A stretch of DNA of 64,000 nucleotides from positions 25,285,933-25,349,932 of the forward strand of contig OZ021724.1 of the NCBI GenBank assembly GCA_963978545.1. Direction: 5' to 3'. Numbering within the stretch: the first letter of the stretch is position 1; every line of letters begins with the position of its first letter. The notes beneath the pieces are model-generated. The model saw nothing but the letters and a program-made list of their open reading frames with translations. It did not search any database and had not been told where the DNA came from. Origin of the DNA: Linyphia triangularis (lineage: Eukaryota; Arthropoda; Arachnida; Araneae; Linyphiidae). The translations under genes and the position numbers were made by a program. This document shows positions 56,201 through 64,000 of this stretch, one piece after another.

Positions 56201-59200
56201 TCAAAATTTGGCCAAAAATTAATTTTTGAATAGGTATATAACAAAGTGAAATTTTGAAACGAAAGCGCTCAGAAACTTTTTAGGCCGGTATTTTTTTATT
56301 CTGCAGTATTTCGATTTTGAGTGCTAAAATACCATTTTATAAGCAAACTGATGATCAGAATAAAATCTGGTGATGATTTTTATTATCCTAGGCAACAAGT
56401 TAGGCTTAAATTTTGAAAATTGAGGGTTTGAAATGTGCTTAGATTTGACATAGCAAATTTACTTTCGAAGGGATATGCAAGCTTTTTTTTGCAATAATAG
56501 GATTTTGTGAAGTAATATTTCACTTTAATGACGATTTGATTGTGGAAATCGATTCGGAAGATGATTTCTATTACCCTAGTTGCAAAAAGATTGTAAAATT
56601 TCCAAGATCTTAAAATGCGAAATTTACCGTACGATTAACTTGGGGAAAATTGAAAATGAAAAAGTTTGAAACTGCACTTTTTGGGACCAACTTTTGATCC
56701 ACTTCTTATATTGTGAGTGATAAAAAATTGGAATAGGAGGTTCTCCTATTAAATAAGCTTCAAATTCACTAAAGGAAAAAATTGTGAAATTTTTTGTTTT
56801 TTGATAATAATTCAGTGAATATCGACCCCATGTATTTTTAAAGGGAGAATTGTCTTTTCAAGAAATTGGCTAATAAGCTATAAAATTGCAATTTTGTGTT
56901 GGAAATATGTTTTATAATCATTCTTGTTCAACATTAAATAAAAAAAATAAAAAAAATTCTAAAACTTAAAAATTCGATTTTACGAAAATCGTGAACATTT
57001 TTCAGGTTTCAGTGTAATTGAAAGGAAACTTTCATTTTAGTGAATGGTTCCAAATTTTGTTTAAATATTCAAAAACACTTTATAAATTAAACTAAGGTCA
57101 AAATTTGGCCAAAAATTAATTTTTGAATAGGTATACAACAAAGTGAAATTTTGAAACGAAAGCGCTCAGAAAATTTTTAGGCCGGTATTTTTTTATTCTG
57201 CAGTATTTCGATTTTGAGTGCTAAAATACCATTTTATAAGCAAACTGATGATCAGAATAAAATCTGGTGATGATTTTTATTATCCTAGGCAACAAGTTAG
57301 GCTTAAATTTTGAAAATTGAGGGTTTGAAATGTGCTTAGATTTGACATAGCAAATTTACTTTCGAAGGGATATGCAAGCTTTTTTTTGCAATAATATTAT
57401 TTTGTGAAGTAATATTTCACTTTAATGACGATTTGATTGTGGAAATCGATTCGGAAGATGATTTCTATTACCCTAGTTGCAAAAAGATTGTAAAATTTCC
57501 AAGATGTTAAAATGCGAAATTTACCGTACGATTAACTTGGGGAAAATTGAAAATGAAAAAGTTTGAAACTGCACTTTTTGGGACCAACTTTTGATCCACT
57601 TCTTATTTTGTGAGTGATAAAAAATTGGAATAGGAGGTTCTCCTATTAAATAAGCTTCAAATTCACTAAAGGAAAAAATTGTGAAATTTTTTGTTTTTTG
57701 ATAATAATTCAGTGAATATCGACCCCATGTATTTTTAAAGGGAGAATTGTCTTTTCAAGAAATTGGCTAATAAGCTATAAAATTGTAATTTTGTGTTGGA
57801 AATATGTTTTATAATCATTCTTGTTCAACATTAAATAAAAAAAATTCTAAAACTTAAAAATTCGATTTTACGAAAATCGTGAACATTTTTCAGGTTTCAG
57901 TGTAATTGAAAGGAAACTTTCATTTTAGTGAATGGTTCCAAATTTTGTTTAAATATTCAAAAACACTTTATAAATTAAACTAAGGTCAAAATTTGGCCAA
58001 AAATTAATTTTTGAATAGGTATATAAAAAAGTGAAATTTTGAAACGAAAGCGCTCAGAAACTTTTTAGGCCGGTATTTTTTTATTCTGCAGTATTTCGAT
58101 TTTGAGTGCTAAAATACCATTTTATAAGCAAACTGATGATCAGAATAAAATCTGGTGATGATTTTTATTATCCTAGGCAACAAGTTAGGCTTAAATTTTG
58201 AAAATTGAGGGTTTGAAATGTGCTTAGATTTGACATAGCAAATTTACTTTCGAAGGGATATGCAAGCTTTTTTTTGCAATAATAGGATTTTGTGAAGTAA
58301 TATTTCACTTTAATGACGATTTGATTGTGGAAATCGATTCGGAAGATGATTTCTATTACCCTAGTTGCAAAAAGATTGTAAAATTTCCAAGATGTTAAAA
58401 TGCGAAATTTACCGTACGATTAACTTGGGGAAAATTGAAAATGAAAAAGTTTGAAACTGCACTTTTTGGGACCAACTTTTGATCCACTTCTTATTTTGTG
58501 AGTGATAAAAAATTGGAATAGGAGGTTCTCCTATTAAATAAGCTTCAAATTCACTAAAGGAAAAAATTGTGAAATTTTTTGTTTTTTGATAATAATTCAG
58601 TGAATATCGACCCCATGTATTTTTAAAGGGAGAATTGTCTTTTCAAGAAATTGGCTAATAAGCTATAAAATTGTAATTTTGTGTTGGAAATATGTTTTAT
58701 AATCATTCTTGTTCAACATTAAATAAAAAAAATAAAAAAAATTCTAAAACTTAAAAATTCGATTTTACGAAAATCGTGAACATTTTTCAGGTTTCAGTGT
58801 AATTCATAGGAAACTGTCATTTTAGTGAATGGTTCCAAATTTTGTTTAAATATTCAAAAAAACTTTATAAATTAAACTAAGGTCAAAATTTGGCCAAAAA
58901 TTAATTTTTGAATAGGTATATAACAAAGTGAAATTTTGAAACGAAAGCGCTCAGAAACTTTTTAGGCCGGTATTTTTTTATTCTGCAGTATTTCGATTTT
59001 GAGTGCTAAAATACCATTTTATAAGCAAACTGATGATCAGAATAAAATCTGGTGATGATTTTTATTATCCTAGGCAACAAGTTAGGCTTAAATTTTGAAA
59101 ATTGAGGGTTTGAAATGTGCTTAGATTTGACATAGCAAATTTACTTTCGAAGGGATATGCAAGCTTTTTTTTGCAATAATAGGATTTTGTGAAGTAATAT

Positions 59201-62200
59201 TTCACTTTAATGACGATTTGATTGTGGAAATCGATTCGGAAGATGATTTCTATTACCCTAGTTGCAAAAAGATTGTAAAATTTCCAAGATCTTAAAATGC
59301 GAAATTTACCGTACGATTAACTTGGGGAAAATTGAAAATGAAAAAGTTTGAAACTGCACTTTTTGGGACCAACTTTTGATCCACTTCTTATATTGTGAGT
59401 GATAAAAAATTGGAATAGGAGGTTCTCCTATTAAATAAGCTTCAAATTCACTAAAGGAAAAAATTGTGAAATTTTTTGTTTTTTGATAATAATTCAGTGA
59501 ATATCGACCCCATGTATTTTTAAAGGGAGAATTGTCTTTTCAAGAAATTGGCTAATAAGCTATAAAATTGCAATTTTGTGTTGGAAATATGTTTTATAAT
59601 CATTCTTGTTCAACATTAAATAAAAAAAATAAAAAAAATTCTAAAACTTAAAAATTCGATTTTACGAAAATCGTGAACATTTTTCAGGTTTCAGTGTAAT
59701 TGAAAGGAAACTTTCATTTTAGTGAATGGTTCCAAATTTTGTTTAAATATTCAAAAACACTTTATAAATTAAACTAAGGTCAAAATTTGGCCAAAAATTA
59801 ATTTTTGAATAGGTATACAACAAAGTGAAATTTTGAAACGAAAGCGCTCAGAAAATTTTTAGGCCGGTATTTTTTTATTCTGCAGTATTTCGATTTTGAG
59901 TGCTAAAATACCATTTTATAAGCAAACTGATGATCAGAATAAAATCTGGTGATGATTTTTATTATCCTAGGCAACAAGTTAGGCTTAAATTTTGAAAATT
60001 GAGGGTTTGAAATGTGCTTAGATTTGACATAGCAAATTTACTTTCGAAGGGATATGCAAGCTTTTTTTTGCAATAATATTATTTTGTGAAGTAATATTTC
60101 ACTTTAATGACGATTTGATTGTGGAAATCGATTCGGAAGATGATTTCTATTACCCTAGTTGCAAAAAGATTGTAAAATTTCCAAGATGTTAAAATGCGAA
60201 ATTTACCGTACGATTAACTTGGGGAAAATTGAAAATGAAAAAGTTTGAAACTGCACTTTTTGGGACCAACTTTTGATCCACTTCTTATTTTGTGAGTGAT
60301 AAAAAATTGGAATAGGAGGTTCTCCTATTAAATAAGCTTCAAATTCACTAAAGGAAAAAATTGTGAAATTTTTTGTTTTTTGATAATAATTCAGTGAATA
60401 TCGACCCCATGTATTTTTAAAGGGAGAATTGTCTTTTCAAGAAATTGGCTAATAAGCTATAAAATTGTAATTTTGTGTTGGAAATATGTTTTATAATCAT
60501 TCTTGTTCAACATTAAATAAAAAAAATTCTAAAACTTAAAAATTCGATTTTACGAAAATCGTGAACATTTTTCAGGTTTCAGTGTAATTGAAAGGAAACT
60601 TTCATTTTAGTGAATGGTTCCAAATTTTGTTTAAATATTCAAAAACACTTTATAAATTAAACTAAGGTCAAAATTTGGCCAAAAATTAATTTTTGAATAG
60701 GTATATAAAAAAGTGAAATTTTGAAACGAAAGCGCTCAGAAACTTTTTAGGCCGGTATTTTTTTATTCTGCAGTATTTCGATTTTGAGTGCTAAAATACC
60801 ATTTTATAAGCAAACTGATGATCAGAATAAAATCTGGTGATGATTTTTATTATCCTAGGCAACAAGTTAGGCTTAAATTTTGAAAATTGAGGGTTTGAAA
60901 TGTGCTTAGATTTGACATAGCAAATTTACTTTCTAAGGGATATGCAAGCTTTTTTTTGCAATAATAGGATTTTGTGAAGTAATATTTCACTTTAATGACG
61001 ATTTGATTGTGGAAATCGATTCGGAAGATGATTTCTATTACCCTAGTTGCAAAAAGATTGTAAAATTTCCAAGATGTTAAAATGCGAAATTTACCGTACG
61101 ATTAACTTGGGGAAAATTGAAAATGAAAAAGTTTGAAACTGCACTTTTTGGGACCAACTTTTGATCCACTTCTTATTTTGTGAGTGATAAAAAATTGGAA
61201 TAGGAGGTTCTCCTATTAAATAAGCTTCAAATTCACTAAAGGAAAAAATTGTGAAATTTTTTGTTTTTTGATAATAATTCAGTGAATATCGACCCCATGT
61301 ATTTTTAAAGGGAGAATTGTCTTTTCAAGAAATTGGCTAATAAGCTTTAAAATTGTAATTTTGTGTTGGAAATATGTTTTATAATCATTCTTGTTCAACA
61401 TTAAATAAAAAAAATAAAAAAAATTCTAAAACTTAAAAATTCGATTTTACGAAAATCGTGAACATTTTTCAGGTTTCAGTGTAATTCATAGGAAACTGTC
61501 ATTTTAGTGAATGGTTCCAAATTTTGTTTAAATATTCAAAAAAACTTTATAAATTAAACTAAGGTCAAAATTTGGCCAAAAATTAATTTTTGAATAGGTA
61601 TATAACAAAGTGAAATTTTGAAACGAAAGCGCTCAGAAACTTTTTAGGCCGGTATTTTTTTATTCTGCAGTATTTCGATTTTGAGTGCTAAAATACCATT
61701 TTATAAGCAAACTGATGATCAGAATAAAATCTGGTGATGATTTTTATTATCCTAGGCAACAAGTTAGGCTTAAATTTTGAAAATTGAGGGTTTGAAATGT
61801 GCTTAGATTTGACATAGCAAATTTACTTTCGAAGGGATATGCAAGCTTTTTTTTGCAATAATAGGATTTTGTGAAGTAATATTTCACTTTAATGACGATT
61901 TGATTGTGGAAATCGATTCGGAAGATGATTTCTATTACCCTAGTTGCAAAAAGATTGTAAAATTTCCAAGATCTTAAAATGCGAAATTTACCGTACGATT
62001 AACTTGGGGAAAATTGAAAATGAAAAAGTTTGAAACTGCACTTTTTGGGACCAACTTTTGATCCACTTCTTATTTTGTGAGTGATAAAAAATTGGAATAG
62101 GAGGTTCTCCTATTAAATAAGCTTCAAATTCACTAAAGGAAAAAATTGTGAAATTTTTTGTTTTTTGATAATAATTCAGTGAATATCGACCCCATGTATT

Positions 62201-64000
62201 TTTAAAGGGAGAATTGTCTTTTCAAGAAATTGGCTAATAAGCTATAAAATTGCAATTTTGTGTTGGAAATATGTTTTATAATCATTCTTGTTCAACATTA
62301 AATAAAAAAAATTCTAAAACTTAAAAATTCGATTTTACGAAAATCGTGAACATTTTTCAGGTTTCAGTGTAATTGAAAGGAAACTTTCATTTTAGTGAAT
62401 GGTTCCAAATTTTGTTTAAATATTCAAAAACACTTTATAAATTAAACTAAGGTCAAAATTTGGCCAAAAATTAATTTTTGAATAGGTATATAAAAAAGTG
62501 AAATTTTGAAACGAAAGCGCTCAGAAACTTTTTAGGCCGGTATTTTTTTATTCTGCAGTATTTCGATTTTGAGTGCTAAAATACCATTTTATAAGCAAAC
62601 TGATGATCAGAATAAAATCTGGTGATGATTTTTATTATCCTAGGCAACAAGTTAGGCTTAAATTTTGAAAATTGAGGGTTTGAAATGTGCTTAGATTTGA
62701 CATAGCAAATTTACTTTCGAAGGGATATGCAAGCTTTTTTTTGCAATAATAGGATTTTGTGAAGTAATATTTCACTTTAATGACGATTTGATTGTGGAAA
62801 TCGATTCGGAAGATGATTTCTATTACCCTAGTTGCAAAAAGATTGTAAAATTTCCAAGATGTTAAAATGCGAAATTTACCGTACGATTAACTTGGGGAAA
62901 ATTGAAAATGAAAAAGTTTGAAACTGCACTTTTTGGGACCAACTTTTGATCCACTTCTTATTTTGTGAGTGATAAAAAATTGGAATAGGAGGTTCTCCTA
63001 TTAAATAAGCTTCAAATTCACTAAAGGAAAAAATTGTGAAATTTTTTGTTTTTTGATAATAATTCAGTGAATATCGACCCCATGTATTTTTAAAGGGAGA
63101 ATTGTCTTTTCAAGAAATTGGCTAATAAGCTATAAAATTGTAATTTTGTGTTGGAAATATGTTTTATAATCATTCTTGTTCAACATTAAATAAAAAAAAT
63201 TCTAAAACTTAAAAATTCGATTTTACGAAAATCGTGAACATTTTTCAGGTTTCAGTGTAATTCATAGGAAACTGTCATTTTAGTGAATGGTTCCAAATTT
63301 TGTTTAAATATTCAAAAAAACTTTATAAATTAAACTAAGGTCAAAATTTGGCCAAAAATTAATTTTTGAATAGGTATATAACAAAGTGAAATTTTGAAAC
63401 GAAAGCGCTCAGAAACTTTTTAGGCCGGTATTTTTTTATTCTGCAGTATTTCGATTTTGAGTGCTAAAATACCATTTTATAAGCAAACTGATGATCAGAA
63501 TAAAATCTGGTGATGATTTTTATTATCCTAGGCAACAAGTTAGGCTTAAATTTTGAAAATTGAGGGTTTGAAATGTGCTTAGATTTGACATAGCAAATTT
63601 ACTTTCGAAGGGATATGCAAGCTTTTTTTTGCAATAATAGGATTTTGTGAAGTAATATTTCACTTTAATGACGATTTGATTGTGGAAATCGATTCGGAAG
63701 ATGATTTCTATTACCCTAGTTGCAAAAAGATTGTAAAATTTCCAAGATCTTAAAATGCGAAATTTACCGTACGATTAACTTGGGGAAAATTGAAAATGAA
63801 AAAGTTTGAAACTGCACTTTTTGGGACCAACTTTTGATCCACTTCTTATATTGTGAGTGATAAAAAATTGGAATAGGAGGTTCTCCTATTAAATAAGCTT
63901 CAAATTCACTAAAGGAAAAAATTGTGAAATTTTTTGTTTTTTGATAATAATTCAGTGAATATCGACCCCATGTATTTTTAAAGGGAGAATTGTCTTTTCA
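38257..64000. repeat. Satellite array, 888-901 bp monomer, about 29 copies with higher-order structure
   Basis: The anchor cgctcagaaac recurs at 38369, 39263, 40159, 41059, 41955, 42852, 43750, 44644, 45540, 46441, 47338, 48238, 49135, 50023, 50920 and so on to 63406, giving 29 head-to-tail copies in one orientation. Spacing is 888-901 bp; after 49 kb only 888 and 897 occur. Monomers are AT-rich and very similar. Diagnostic variants define a 1797-bp dimer (46441 and 48238 blocks) and a 2682-bp trimer (56266 and 58948 blocks). No open frame of 60 codons or more occurs in the 25.7 kb. Each copy carries dyads such as CGATTTTACGAAAATCG and AATAGGAG-ATT-CTCCTATT. The array continues past the window. 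Confidence 0.98.

Noticed and set aside
38257..64000. CRISPR-like or gene-family explanation for the regular repeats
   Set aside because: Units are about 0.9 kb and nearly identical along their whole length with no unique spacers; no open frames; animal DNA. Satellite is the only fit.

Overview
The window is AT-rich nuclear DNA from an animal, most likely an arthropod and possibly an arachnid. Coding sequence is split by GT-AG introns, there is no operon structure, and most of the sequence is mobile elements and satellite DNA. The taxonomic call rests on the mix of BEL/Pao, Tc1, hAT-like and LINE remnants and is inference; the sequence alone does not name a species.

Left third (1-22.4 kb): repeat-dominated, with few genes. 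A 91-bp tandem repeat occurs twice in opposite orientation (1-391 and about 19475-21372). A dispersed repeat, here called repeat A, also occurs twice in opposite orientation (about 7595-8061 and 21561-22430); the second copy carries a 413-bp MITE. Between them lie a hAT transposase relic, a Tc1-like element with a nested 251-bp MITE flanked by an 8-bp duplication, a large near-palindrome, and a 1.86-kb element with CAGGG ends that contains a decayed LINE RNase H region. Three short stretches look like host exons (4845-5084, 13050-13154 and 18631-18764, the last with a stop codon and a poly(A) signal); none could be named.

Middle (22.4-31 kb): the best-supported host gene is the 3' end of sedoheptulokinase (SHPK, FGGY sugar-kinase family), with two plus-strand exons at 24792-24989 and 25526-25926 and a likely 3' UTR. 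Downstream is a deleted IS630/Tc1/mariner-type element whose transposase C-terminus is interrupted by a long homopolymer.

Right-centre (30.7-38.26 kb): a minus-strand pseudogene of an animal family with a PIN/FEN-like acidic core and a Cys-rich C-terminus is split by a young, apparently complete BEL/Pao retrotransposon (31483-37707). The LTRs are 228 bp and differ at one base, the target-site duplication is 5 bp, and one open frame of 1778 codons carries all Gag-Pol domains.

Right end (38257-64000): about 25.7 kb of continuous head-to-tail satellite with a monomer of 888-901 bp (29 anchors counted). It has dimeric (1797 bp) and trimeric (2682 bp) higher-order repeats and no sizeable reading frame. 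The array abuts and cuts off the 5' end of the pseudogene and runs off the window. The overall picture is the border of a heterochromatic satellite block; whether it is centromeric cannot be judged from sequence.
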